In this document: positions 1-11,219 of the stretch, piece after piece
Position numbering within the stretch: position 1 is the stretch's first letter
Layout: the number at the start of each line of letters is the position of its first letter
NCBI RefSeq assembly: GCF_035083965.1
Contig: NC_089727.1
Span: forward strand, 7,569,501-7,633,500
Source of the DNA: Branchiostoma lanceolatum
Taxonomy: Eukaryota; Chordata; Leptocardii; Amphioxiformes; Branchiostomatidae
Direction of reading: 5' to 3'
Length of the DNA: 64,000 bases
The notes under the pieces: model-generated
Told to the model about the DNA's origin: nothing
Databases searched by the model: none
The model's input: the letters and a program-made list of their open reading frames with translations, nothing else
Program-made: the position numbers and the translations under genes

Positions 1-700
1 TACGAATGTTTTTGTAAGAACGGTTTTCCATGATGCCACAAACATCGCCGATGGGTGAAAGAAACTGCTATTGTGAGAGCTTTTTACTAGGCTCAACCAA
101 GGCGCGAACCTCCCACTGGGACGTGCGCGGGTGACTGGGCTTGGTCATAAAAAGATTAGTACCCCGGACATTCGTGCGGCTGTTAGCATTACAACGAGGA
201 GGGGCAGCGGCACCTTTATTGAATAGAAATGCTCCGCCCTGTTTGAGTTGTGGCAGACCTTGGTTGGCTATGAGACTTGGGTTGGCTATAAAAACTCCTT
301 CTGCCTGTTGGATACGGTCTTTGCCAACCCGTAGGTCTGCTTGGAGACTAAGCCTGTGTGGTTTAACATGATTATGTCACTGGTGCTGCAGAAATTGGCC
401 AACATTGTATAGAAATTGGTCTTTACATCCCTGACATGATTACATTGTCATCAGTTTCTACACATGTTTCAAGAAGAGATAAGACGCATGTAAACTATAG
501 TTAGAGATTATACATAGCATAGTTTTTCTATTACATGTACTCTCTTGTATCTAACTTAGCCCCAGTGGCGCATGGATATGCAATGAACTCCATTGTCTTT
601 ATGGTCAGGGTGGTTTCTAGGAACTGAGGGTGGACATAGAAGCCATAAAAGAACTACAGATAAACAAAGCTAACAATTTTTTTCTCTTTGTCATCTACAG

Positions 701-2828
701 AATTAAAAAGACAGCATCAGGAACAAATAAGTAGCCTGACAACAAACTTTGAGAAGACAAGACTTTCTCTTGAGGTAAGGAAGGACAACTGCTTTTTCTT
801 CCAGGCAAAATTTTGCCACCTCGTCTGTATTTCTTAATCATAGTCAGTAGTATTCTAGTATCCTAGTATATTACTCGGCAAGAGTTCGTATGAGTTGAAT
901 TTAGAATCACTGAATTCCTGGCAATTCTCCTTGATACCAATTAAAGAAATGTCTTATAATACCGGTAGTATCTCTTTCTAAAGCACTGTAAAATATGGTT
1001 TTGCAAATTGAATGTCTGAAACTTTTGAAGCCAAATAAAAAAAGGTCGCTGTCGCCTCTCGTTTCTAATGGATGTAAGGTTCAGCCTACCTTTATTGTAT
1101 GAGATATAATTATTCTGTCTGACCATTGCGATTCCCATAGACTAGCTCTTTCAAGTACTGATACAGTAACTGTAAAATCACTTATTTTTGCGGGGACTTG
1201 ATTTGGCGGTAGGAGGGTAATGGAGGTTTTCCTTGTGTTTTAAGTTCACAGTTGAAACAATTTTGTAGTCTACAGTAATGATACAATAGAAATGCATTTT
1301 TGAGGTGTCATGATTTTGCCGTGGAATGGTCACTGCGAAAAGAAAACTACTACTGTAAAAATCCACGATTTGCAGTAGTCCTAGGCCGTTTTCACCATAT
1401 ACCGCACTTTCCCGTTAAAAATCAAAACTGAGTGTATTGTTGCTCTAAATATGTTATAAGTCTAAGTGGTTGTTTTAGCAACAATGTGTCTCTTCCTACA
1501 GGACCAAATAGAAACCCTGAACTTCCAGTACCAGCGGCAGAAGGACAAGGCGCAGATGTTCGAGGAGGCGCTGAACAAGGACACGGACATGCGCGTCCAG
1601 GCCGCCATCACGCCGTACAAACACCTGCCCGCCGAGGTGGACAGTCTGAAGGCCGTGCTGGACATCAAGAGTCAGGAGGTCCACGACCTCAGGAAACGCA
1701 ACATGGAGCTGGATAAACAGGTGGGTAGAAAACTATGGAAGCTTGCGATGAACCGGACAAAGTGGAGAGATTTGAAGAAAGACTGAACATATTTTGTCAA
1801 TATCAATCAGAAGGAAAACATCTCATAAAAGAATACCGTCCTGTAAAACACTGCATGCAAATTGAACCCGTGCTTTTACTTGACGTAGATACTGCCTATT
1901 TGCAAACAATCATTATCTGTTACAATACATGTAATTGATTGAAGCTGTGCTATTGTAAAGCTGCCTGTGCATGCCAGTCATATTGTGCTGTCAGTCTCCC
2001 AGGAAAATTACTTCCACTCAGCACCTTGAAGATGATCCTTGTGTTACGAATTGACTGGTCCCAGTAATAATAAGATTTTATTAGAGACAGTGACAATGCT
2101 TGTTGTTATTTGCCACAGGTATCTGAAATCCCAGACTTGAAGGACAAGATTAAGATGTTGGAGAGGAAGACTGAAGACGTGGAGGCAATGTTATCCATCA
2201 AATCTGAGTTCCACAGGTATGGGAGAATCTCTCACAACAATTAGAATTTAGCAAAAGAAACACACTGTTATTGTAAAGCAAGCAGCATACTTTGGTTTTA
2301 ATGTCAAGTGTAGTGTCTTAATGTCGCAAGAGAACTGGTTTATTTGATCACACACTGAAAAGGCTAAATTGCTGGTACTGTAGTGGACCAGCCCCCTGCT
2401 GTAGTGATTGCAAAAAAGTGATGTGGCCCAACAACAGAGATGGCCGCTGCCCTATTCATCACCTGGTGCAGGAAAGACTTAACCTTTAACTTTATTTCTT
2501 GCTTTCTCAACTGTGTAGGCAAATGTCTACTGAGCATGCCCAGCTGAGACAGCAGTACGAGCGGCAGGAATACGCCAGCAAGCGCCTCTCCATGGAGAAC
2601 GAGGAACTGCAGTGGAAGCTACGCAACAGCGGCAGCAGCTCGCCCATAGACGCCGCCTCCCCCATCATCATGGGCTCTCCCGCCCGCGTCCCGCGCACCG
2701 CCATCACGCCGACCCTCGAGAGGAGGCGCTCCCCCACGGAGAAACGCAAGTCGCTGTCCAGGTCGCAGTCTACGTCTTCGGACACCGGGATTTTCTACAC
2801 CATCTCTGATGAGAAGCCTTCATCGTAG
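701..2828 (+). CDS. MTUS1: MTUS1/MTUS2-family microtubule-associated coiled-coil protein, C-terminal exons (5' part outside window)
   Basis: Four exons join in frame: 701-774, 2119-2216 and 1502-1720 in the middle, and 2519-2828 with stop TAG (order 701-774, 1502-1720, 2119-2216, 2519-2828). They encode about 233 residues of heptad-rich coiled coil followed by a Ser/Pro/Arg-rich tail. Family-diagnostic stretches are SLKAVLDIKSQEVHDL (vertebrate MTUS1 has SLKAVLEIKNEKLHQ) and KRLSMENEELQWKLRN (vertebrate KRLSMENEELLWKLHN), in the same order and spacing. MTUS1/ATIP and MTUS2/TIP150 are microtubule-associated proteins; their coiled coil serves dimerisation. The N-terminal exons lie left of position 1; the first exon here starts in the middle of a codon (phase 1), so it is internal. 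The basic Ser-rich tail (many SP and RRS motifs) resembles a phospho-regulated microtubule-binding tail. MTUS1 versus MTUS2 cannot be decided; a single pre-duplication ortholog is likely. Confidence 0.9.
1169..1379. mobile_element. Degenerate palindromic MITE, ACTGTAAA-terminal family
   Basis: The element begins ACTGTAAAA and shows the family's layout: terminal inverted repeats, 'tttgcggggact', an internal 'gtttgaaacaa'-like block, and an 'aatgcattt' near the other end. It sits in an MTUS1-like intron. Better copies of the same family are at 14874-15086, 22897-23084, 25441-25848 and 47814-48022. No ORF; non-autonomous. Confidence 0.5.
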
Positions 2829-3712
2829 TCAGGCCAGATGTTGTGACAATTGTGCCTGTCACAATTTTCTTATCCCTTACAATACATGTACCAACATCAC
2901 AAACAGTTAACAGTGTCATTATGAACTCCGTTGATGTGTAGAAATATTCCTCCTAATCCGGCCAGATTTCGAGACACTTGAATCATAACCCTATCAATTC
3001 CAATATGTCAAACACTTTCAATATGTGTGTGCTACATGCCATTTTATGGTGTAGATATGAAAAAGTGTAAATCATATTAAATTTTGCCAGGTTTGAAGAT
3101 GCTTCCAACCATAGCCCCATCCACACCAATGTCGTAATCAGCTAAAAAAAGGTCTATGCCATTCTGCCGCTTAGGTATGAAGAAGCGTAGATCCAATTCT
3201 AGCCGGCTTTGAAGACATTTCAACTTTAAACCCATCCATACCAAACAGCTAAGATTGTGTTTTTATGCTGTTATAATTATACAGTGTAGGTATGGTAGGG
3301 TCAGCATCTGTGGTGAAAGATGTAAAACATTTGTAGAACACTAAAAATGATGTGAAACAGAGATACACACATTATCAACAATGCTATCATGCTTGGGAAG
3401 GAAATGTATAGATTTGGGTTTAAAAAATCATTTTACAAATACTAGTAGTTGCAGACTGTTTGAAGAACAAGTTTGTTCAATATCAGTATTTTAGACTTAA
3501 ACTGGAGGCACTGTCAATTTGTCAGCAACCTACTGTCATCACTGACATGACTGAAGCAATATGCAGAGAAAAACACCGAACATGTGTCCTCACTGTTAAG
3601 TAGAGACCATTTCCTTCATATTGAAGACGAGATGTAATTGTAGATGAAGATGTGGTGCTTGTATGCTGAAGCGCTAGCTTTTGTTATCTTTCAGTGGCCC
3701 TTGTGTTCTGTC

Positions 3713-3815
3713 GCCTGGAATCCAAACCTATCATAGCTCCCGAGTCTCCTCTCCGCTCTTGGGAGCTATAATAGGTTTGGAGACTCGTGAGCTATAATGG
3801 GTTTTGATTCCAGGC
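3713..3815. repeat. Palindromic element in the MTUS1-like 3' UTR
   Basis: The segment starts GCCTGGAATCCAAACC and ends with its near reverse complement GGGTTTTGATTCCAGGC. A third copy of the AGCTATAATAGG core lies inside. It would fold into a long imperfect hairpin and looks like a small foldback/MITE insertion, here placed in a transcribed UTR. Confidence 0.6.
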
Positions 3816-5449
3816 TATGTGTTCTGAGCATGCATTGAACAAAGCCATTGACACAGCAAGTGACAGTATTGGTAGAAAATATGTATATGAAGCATCATTT
3901 TGTTCAATTTGTAGCATATTTTGTTCAACCATGACTGCAACACATGGCAAAACTGCAGTATTTATGTTGTTACAGTAAATGATAAAAATAGTTGCTGTTG
4001 CTGTGACAAATTTTCACAAAGTTTGTTGCAGTTATAACTTTCAGCTATATGCAAAGGTGCTTTCATTAGGACTAGTATAAAAGGTCTTGTTTGGTACTTA
4101 GTTATGTTTCATTTGTAAGTCTAAGAAACAAAAACTGTCACAATCATTCCATGTACAATTGTATTTTGATATAAAGAATGGACTGTTAATTTGATTTATG
4201 AAACATAACGTCACTACATACTTTACCTTCCTGTGACATTGATAATTTCTTGGTTATTTTTTTTCGGATAAAAGTTCAAAAGTGTGTTTCTGCATTAGAT
4301 TTACCGGTCCAAATTATGTGACTTACTAAGTGAGCCTTGGCATTTGTATATTGCTTGTTTCATGTGAAAGTTTTCATTTGCCATTTCACATTCTGACATC
4401 GTTGTGTATAAAGAACCAAAAAAGCATGTGGATTATATATAAGAATACTCTTAAGCAAACAGATTTTCATTCAGGTATCTTTTGCATTTTGAGCTTGTGT
4501 ACATAGCTGAATATGTGAAAAGTAAGATTTCATATGTTTTGTTCCAACTGGCTTCTACAGTCAAAACTGCACAAGAAGACCACTCTTAAAGGACCGAGAA
4601 AATATGGTCTTTGTGGACAGGTGGTCACCATAGACAGGATTCTTAATGTTTGTGTCAATGGGAAAATCTAAGGTACGACCAAAAACTTGCTCACATTGGC
4701 CAGACAGTCCTTACGTAGAGGTGGTCACTTGTACAGTTTTGACGGTACCTAAGTTTGTCTCAGTGTTTGAAAGTGTTACTTTAGTAATGCTAGCTCTAGT
4801 TTTGAGACAATTTCAGTGTTAAACTGTATGTGGACAAATCATGTAGCTTGAACTCAAGGGAATGAAATGCCTAAAGCTGTATGATATTGCTGCCTTGTGA
4901 CTTTTGAGATATTGGCATTTTGTAGACGTTGTCTTTGTAGTATGACCCAATGTAGTACATAACATGCATACCCTAGTCGTTGGAAATCACAGCAAACTTT
5001 AGCCCACTGTACTTAATTTCTCCCCAGCACAGCTATACAATTTTATTTATCACTAGAATTTAATGACATGTATGTCATAGGTACCATTGAACAGCTAGTT
5101 TAGGCCATGTTGAATTTTTCTTTTCTTCAGTGTTTACCACACATAAATGTGTAAATATCCCAAATGAGCTATTTTTCCATAAATGTGTGCAGTTCAGTCA
5201 ATCAATGATATATTCTATTTATAAGAAGAAAAAAAACCTGTAAATTATGTCCTTCCGACCACTACTTAAAGGTGTACATTTCCTGCCAGTTTGTGGGTTA
5301 AAGTAGTGTGGAGGAAGACTTAGTGTGTTTTGAGGAACATTTATGTGTTCCTATGTTATATACCTCAGCTCTAGTGCACTTTACAGTGGAGTAGGAAAAG
5401 TCCTTGCAAGTCTGTTCAATGTTGTTGTTGCGATGTTTCCCATATCACC

Positions 5450-5455
5450 AATAAA
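5450..5455 (+). promoter_or_regulatory. Candidate polyadenylation signal (AATAAA) of the MTUS1-like gene
   Basis: A canonical AATAAA is followed within 10 bases by a T-run. It is the first full consensus hexamer in a T-rich context downstream of the stop. Confidence 0.45.
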
Positions 5456-5499
5456 GTTGTTTTTTTATTACAAAAAGCTTGATTCATACATGAATAATT

Positions 5500-6713
5500 C
5501 ATCAGGCTGGTGCATGACTGAATAACAAAATTCTTCATTCACAACCAAAGAGTAACATAGCATACCTCATAGCTCCACCAAATAATCATGAAATTCTTAT
5601 TACAGTATTATCACACAATATATAAAATCCTCATCAAATATGGAAATAAGGTCCACATCTATATTTACATCTATTGATAATCTTCTCCATCCAACTTACA
5701 TTTTATCCCAAGTATGAAACTTCTATCCTAGGGCTATTATAGCTCATAAATTATGCAAATTAGGTTAATGTGGATAATCAACCTCTTAGTACTTCTCTTT
5801 TTCTACGCTGCTTACATATGTCACAACCAGTCACGTGTTTGAAAGGCCTATTATCGAATGCTGCAGAATAAACTCAGTAATTAAGCATGTACTGATCTGC
5901 ATAGTCACTTTATCATACCTAAGCTACTTACGTGCCAAAAATCATCAAAATCCATCAACCGCTACTTGACTTATCCTCTCCCAAGGTTTCTGACAAACTA
6001 AAAGGCAAACGGCAGTTCCATCAACGTTAAAAGACGTTTGTTTCCATGGCGACTTTGGTCTCTGTTAGTGTTTTTTTTTAAAAAAAACTCAGCTCTGATA
6101 AGGACCTCTTTTGCATTAGTTGATCACTTTCTCTACCCAAATAACCCAAGTTGTTCAAGGTATTATCGAACCAAAAAAGGCTATTGTACCATTTCCTCAT
6201 AAATTATGTAAATTAGACCCTCATATGCATAATTTGTGTTTAATTATGTCCACGTTTACTTAACTTCCAAATGTTCCAAGAATGACATCCCCATCATTAA
6301 CAATGATGGAATTAGTATAATTGAAAAGTCATGACAATATCATGCCCAGAATATGTCTATGGTACCACAGAAAGCTGCTAGGAGGCCCATAAGCTAACTT
6401 AGTTTTACCAATACCTGCCCAAATACTAAATATCTAAATATCATAATCGATATCCATCCACAGCTTCTCGAGTATATAGTAATGCTGTCCACGTACAAAA
6501 GTACAAACGGCACCGAAAACACAACCTTCTTGGTAAAGGTAACAACGAGCCAGATAACTCTGACACCTTGCGACTTTATCATTGACTGCACCTGGTGATG
6601 GGGTAGAAGATCGTCACATGTGCACAGCATGTCTGACCGACCGGCCAATCTCCACTCCCCCTTAAACGGACAGAAAATTCTACGATCTTCCATCCTTATA
6701 TCTACATGGAGAT
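5500..6713. repeat. Intergenic repeat-rich spacer
   Basis: No coding exon is seen between the MTUS1-like 3' end and the stop codon of the minus-strand phosphotransferase. The right half (about 6390-6620) belongs to a dispersed repeat also present around 17270-17430 and 11740-11830: shared phrases include CATCCACA(G/A)CTTCTCGAG and CGGCACCGAAAACA followed by CTTCTTGG. The polyadenylation site of the minus gene should lie here but no convincing signal was found. Confidence 0.5.
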
Positions 6714-9700
6714 TTACAGGGATTTATCTTTCACTTTGAAGCAGCTGATGTTGAGGTAGTCACAGCTTTCCCGTAGGACCAAAGTGCTGTACACCACGAG
6801 GTCCAGGCCCACCAACATCTGCGTAAAACGTTGGAGAAAACATGAGATTAGTAGAGAACAAGCTCGATTCTCTCTTGAACATCGATATCACAATCCTCTA
6901 ATCTACATTGTTGCCAAATGGCTATTTGAATACATCTTGTGATAATTGGTAGCGCTACGTCACACGGTTCTCTACTCTACATATTCGCTGTTGTTCACAC
7001 TTACCGTCTTACCGATTTGTCATCATACGAAGGTGTTAGCCCCTATTGGTGTTTGCGCTCACGTGACTATGACGTTATTATTGTCCGCCATGTTGAACGG
7101 TTAAACCTGTAAGTTGGAGTCAATTTTGTATTCGCAATTGCAGTCCAAGGCGTACTTGATATGATTTCATACTGGTGCGATACGTAGACAGAAATCATAC
7201 GTTCTTCAATTGAATTGGGCTTGCATTTGTAGGAAACGTAAACGTACCAGAGCCAGACACAAAACAAAGTACTCGCTGACGTAATCACCAAGAAACGAGG
7301 ACAGAAGCAGCATGGCAGGACCGAGCATGGAGGTGTCGATGAGAGGCATTTTCGACTTTGTTGCGTCTGCTACCTGTGTTTATAAAAAAAACGCAAATAG
7401 GACGCATGGAAAACAGGGTTATAAGAAAATGATGAATAACTAAACCTCTGTATTGGTTCTGTCTAAATCTATCCTGTGCAGCTAGTTTACCGATGAAATA
7501 TCTCCACCTCGTGTACACCATAAGCAAAGCCATTAAAGCTATACTCTAACAGTCAAAACATTGAGAGCCTAAGCGATGACTATATATTTATTTCACACTA
7601 ATCTGTCAAAAATAATGATAAAAATGAGCAAGAATAAAACTTCCGTCACCCCGGAGACAGCAAAACTTATTAAAAGAAATTATGTATTCCACAAACAAAT
7701 CTACTGGAAAAGCTATGTTTAGAAGAAAGAATAACATGACTATACCCTCAGCACAATGGAAACCTTCGCGAATGCCAGTCCAAACATGAGATAGTACAAG
7801 GTAGGGTAGGTCTGGTGGGCAGACGCTCCCTTGGTGGCGAGGGCGAGCATCACGTGTATCAGGAGAGGGCAAGCCGTATGCAGAGGACTGGAGCCCTGTG
7901 GAGAGTCAAGCACTTTTAGAACGACCTTTGACATTTTGCTTACGTCATGCTTGGGTAATGTCACGCGATTTAATCAGGTCAGTCTTCCTAAAGAAGACCA
8001 ACATTCAGTGAGCCATCTCTTAGTCATGTTTTTGTTGGAAGAGGATGCAAGCATTTCTTCAGAAGAGTTTTACATTGTTATGGCTGCTAACAAAAGGCGA
8101 AACCTGCTCAGACAAAAGTACCTCAAACTTCTGCCGGTACATTGAGTCGCCTTCTCTTTGATAAGGTAGTAATCTAAAGATCTGCCTAGGTGGCATTTGT
8201 TAACTATGATGTTTACAGCTTTAATGCCTTTCTTTAGATTTCCATAGCCTCCGTTGCAGACTCCTTCCGGCTGTTTTCTTTTACAACTTACAGTTTTACT
8301 ATTACATTTTTTTCTTGTTCAAGGCAAGGAACAAGAAAAAATGTAATAGTAAAACTGTAATTTGAAAAAGAAAACAGCCGGAAGGAGTCTGCAACCGAGG
8401 CTAAGATGTTCATAACGAAAAAAAAGAAAGAAAAGATTACATACACGAAGCCCAACATTGCTGCCCGTGTCTTGCCTGAGGATGAATACGATCGGTTCAA
8501 AGAGGGCAATGACGTAGGTTAGCAGAGATAGGGCTACAATGATGACCCTAGCCTCCAGTCCAGTGTGGAAGACCTGAAACATAATGTATCGATGATCACT
8601 ATCACTGAGTTGTCTATCAGTGTCTCACTCACTCACTCACTCACTCACTCACCCACTAACTCACTCACTCACCCAGTCACTCACTCAGTCGCCTAACTAC
8701 TCACTCACTCACTCACTCACTCACTCACTCACTCACTCACTCACTCACTCATTCACTCACTCACTCTCACTCACTCATTCATTCATTTCATGCATCCTTT
8801 AACTCACTCACTCATTCATTCATTCATTCACTGACCCACTCACTGACTGACTGACTCACTCATTGACTCATTCGCTCACTCACTCATTCAACAAACAAAC
8901 AAGCAGCACATAATTACAGATCTAGACAATTACAAGCGTACAATCATAAGAAGTGCAAAATGACAAATACAAAATGTAATTGCAAAAAGACATGCGATTG
9001 TCCCGTTAATTTCGACAATTGGATTAGAAGCTAACATCTTCTTCTTCGACATCTAGAAGATGACACCTGTGTTGACCATGCGGCGGGCCCAAAGATCGCA
9101 GAGACCGCGTGTGTCGTCATCATGATTGCCAGATATTCATTACTCTCGAACCTTGAAAAACAAAAATAAAGGTTTACTACTACAAAAGATCATACCAACA
9201 GATTTATCAAATGAAGGTCTATATTGAAAGTTACATCAAGCGGAGCGTTCAATTTACAAATCGGGCATATTTTCAATTGTAGCATTTTATAGTAGTACCT
9301 ATATACTAAGAGCAATAGCCTTATGGGTAACACAAACATATGCATGTAAACATCCTCCTTCTTTTGCACGAACGTAAATTTTTATGATGAAGGTACTTGA
9401 AGTTTTGCACAAACGTAAAGTTTTATGATAAAGGTACTTGCAGTTTTGCACAAAATGTAAAGTTTTATGATAAAGGTACTTGCAGTTTTGCACAAATGTA
9501 AAGTTTTATGATAAAGGTACTTGCAGTTTTGCACAAAATGTAAAGTTTTATGATAAAGGTACTTACAATTCATATTGCAGCACATCAAGGAAACCGTATT
9601 TCCAGTAGTAGACGAAATTCAAAACGAAGCAGGTTAGATGAAAGTAAAACATCCACTCCGGAGAGGTCCCAAGTTGCATCGCAACGGAAACAGACGTTAC

Positions 9701-11146
9701 GCCAATCCCTGTAAGAAAGAAAGAAGTCGTACTGTAGTAGTCTAATTACCATTATATGCTACTGAAAGAGAAAAGAACATCAATTGATATCAATTATGCA
9801 AATGTAGACCTGATTTGGATAATCAATGAGAAAATACTAAAACGCTAGTCAACCTTTATTCGTTATGCACCAATATTCATTGTTTCTAATGACGGGGTAG
9901 GAATATATTATGCTAAATACAAGATCAGTGATACCGCTATAATTGCAAACTTAAGAGATTATCAGAGCACTGTTTAAAAGCTTTCGATAACAATGCATTT
10001 GAAGACGGTCAAACGGTCACAAACTTTCTGTCCCTCATTTGACCGAATCATTGGGAAATTTTCCTAACGGTTATACACAGATCTTTTCCAAATTTCATGT
10101 TTTTAGGTCAGGATTATTTGCCTAACTAACATTAAAAAGCACAAACCAACAGTGATGATGTCGCAGGCACTGTCCACGATAGCTCCGACGGGGGACCCAC
10201 TGCCGGTACGCCTGGCCTGAATACCGTCCAGTCCGTCTAGGGTCTGGATTGTAAATAACCCAGTGACGCAGTTGATATAAAACCACCATGGAACCTGCAA
10301 AAAGAAATAACATAAGGTTCAGGTAAAGAAAGAAGTATTGTTTCTTTTTGTCTTTTAGGACATGGACAATTCTTTAAAACTTGTCATAAAGTATACCTAA
10401 GCTTTGAGTTTGAAGACTGTTAGATGTATCTATGGGCCACCGTAGTTTCTTCGCCATTGTTATTCACTGAAAAAACAAGATTGTTCACTTCCCACAGAAA
10501 CCGGTAGGGTTCGTAGCTCACCTCTTCTGTCGCTGTTGGGCAGTAGAGAAACAGCGGGACTGTTGTGATGACAAGTGCGGCCAATCCGAGGAAACTGATG
10601 ACATTCGGCGCTACCCACATGGGGATCTGCTTGACAAGATAGCCCCAAAAGTCCTTAAGATAATAATGAATCGTAGGTAAGTCCAGTGATTTCAAAGAAA
10701 AAAGAAAAGAAAAACATTTCCATGTACATTGTATCCTATATGTCAGTATCGCTAATTGGTAACAGAAATAAAGTTTTGTAACACATTAATAGATTAGCAA
10801 AATCATAAGTTTGGTGATAACAGCAAAAAGACTGAAAATAAAAATATTGCCATGGCATCCCCATTTCACAATTCACAGTTGCCAAAATTTCGAAATTACC
10901 CCTGGTCGACAACCCACGGTCACTGGATACATCTGCCCTGAGGCGTTACCAAAAAATGTCTCTGCCCTGATGCGTCGTTAAGAACGTTTCTGGCACCGAG
11001 GCGACGCCAAAACATGAAATGGAAAACAATTAATTTGAAAAGGAAGAACAGACCTTCAGGACATTATTGAGGATTGACGCGCCTTCAGCCTTGAACTTGT
11101 ACTCCTTCAGTCTCTTCAGTTGTGCCTCGTCCAACACTGGCTTCAT
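6714..11146 (-). CDS. CHPT1/CEPT1-family CDP-alcohol phosphotransferase, paralog A
   Basis: Nine coding exons on the minus strand, in transcription order: 11146-11054, 10653-10522, 10294-10147, 9708-9567, 9151-9067, 8573-8445, 7895-7746, 7373-7248, 6818-6714 (stop TAA). All have GT-AG borders and joining phases; the product is 369 aa. CHPT1/CEPT1 enzymes move phosphocholine or phosphoethanolamine from the CDP form to diacylglycerol in ER/Golgi membranes. Family marks are PMWVAPNVISFLGL, FYCPTATEE-like LYCPTATEE, GTSPEWMF, and multiple hydrophobic helices. The motif DG-x2-AR-x8-G-x3-D-x3-D is complete (Asp98, Gly99, Ala102, Arg103, Gly112, Asp116, Asp120). However, the enzyme signature GELFDHGCD reads GAIVDSACD: Ala113 and Ser117 replace Glu and His. 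Length is slightly short of vertebrate CHPT1 (about 400 aa), mostly at the N terminus. Exon 1 begins 15 bases before ATG after an acceptor, so an untranslated upstream exon exists. Activity and substrate are open. Confidence 0.93.
6950..7150 (-). promoter_or_regulatory. Conserved intron 8 block of paralog A with YY1-like, CACGTG and CCAAT motifs
   Basis: Read on the gene strand, this part of intron 8 contains AACATGGCGG, then TCACGTGA (7059-7066), then CCAATAGG, within about 60 bp. The same three motifs in the same order and orientation occur in intron 8 of paralog B (33490-33690), with strongly matching sequence around them. Regulatory function is inference from motif identity and conservation between paralogs. 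Confidence 0.5.
8247..8401. repeat. Near-perfect 73-bp-arm hairpin in intron 6 of paralog A
   Basis: Arm 8247-8320 (starting GCCTCCGTTGCAGACTCC) is almost exactly complementary to arm 8329-8401 (ending GGAGTCTGCAACCGAGGC); the loop is only 8 bases (8321-8328). There is no coding potential. It resembles a recent inverted duplication or foldback MITE and is transcribed within the pre-mRNA of paralog A, where it would form a long double-stranded stem. Paralog B lacks it. Confidence 0.85.
8624..8890. repeat. (CACT)n tetranucleotide microsatellite, intron 5 of paralog A
   Basis: About 270 bp of CACT/CATT tetranucleotide repeats. On the gene strand it reads GAGT/GTGA. A shorter array of the same motif on the same gene strand lies in intron 5 of paralog B (31708-31796). 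Confidence 0.95.
9370..9566 (-). repeat. Tandem array of 41-42 bp units containing splice-donor-like sequences, 5' end of intron 4
   Basis: On the gene strand, exon 4 ends at 9567 and the donor GTAAGTACC begins intron 4. The following 41-42 bp (donor, TTTATCATAAAACTTTACA, then TTGTGCAAAACT) are repeated: GGTACT on the plus strand recurs at 9392, 9433, 9475, 9516 and 9558, at steps of 41, 42, 41 and 42. The first unit has GTAAGTACC; three others have GCAAGTACC and one TTCAAGTACC in its place. Paralog B carries only one unit (from 30759). Confidence 0.9.
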
Positions 11147-11219
11147 GTTGGTCGGTTCGATCTAGAAAAGGAGGGTGACCATTTGCCATAACCACTGGTC
11201 ATTTATTGTTCTACTTACA

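Larger units (their letters stand above)
2829..5475 (+). other. Probable long 3' UTR of the MTUS1-like gene
   Basis: About 2.6 kb of AT-rich sequence without coding exons follows the stop codon. The first convincing polyadenylation signal is AATAAA at 5450-5455, with a T-rich stretch just after it. Several near-identical 60-100 bp phrases (around 2955-3260, 'catccatacc'-type text) suggest an internal degenerate tandem repeat. A hairpin-forming element lies at 3713-3815. The UTR extent is inferred; a transcript would be needed to fix the end. Confidence 0.5.

Noticed and set aside
141..371. 76-codon open frame at the left edge
   Set aside because: No homology or splice context; the segment ends in GGTCTGCTTGGAGACTA, the terminal sequence of the MITE family seen at 36081-36530.
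8620..8802. Ser/Leu/Thr-rich 60-codon open frame (repeating SLTH)
   Set aside because: It is a CACT microsatellite read in one frame, in an intron of paralog A.
8600..8900. CRISPR-like array
   Set aside because: Simple tetranucleotide repetition without spacers, in an animal genome.
9299..9588. Open frames with repeating YLYHKTLHFVQNCK
   Set aside because: They are translations of the 41-42 bp tandem array at the start of intron 4 of paralog A.
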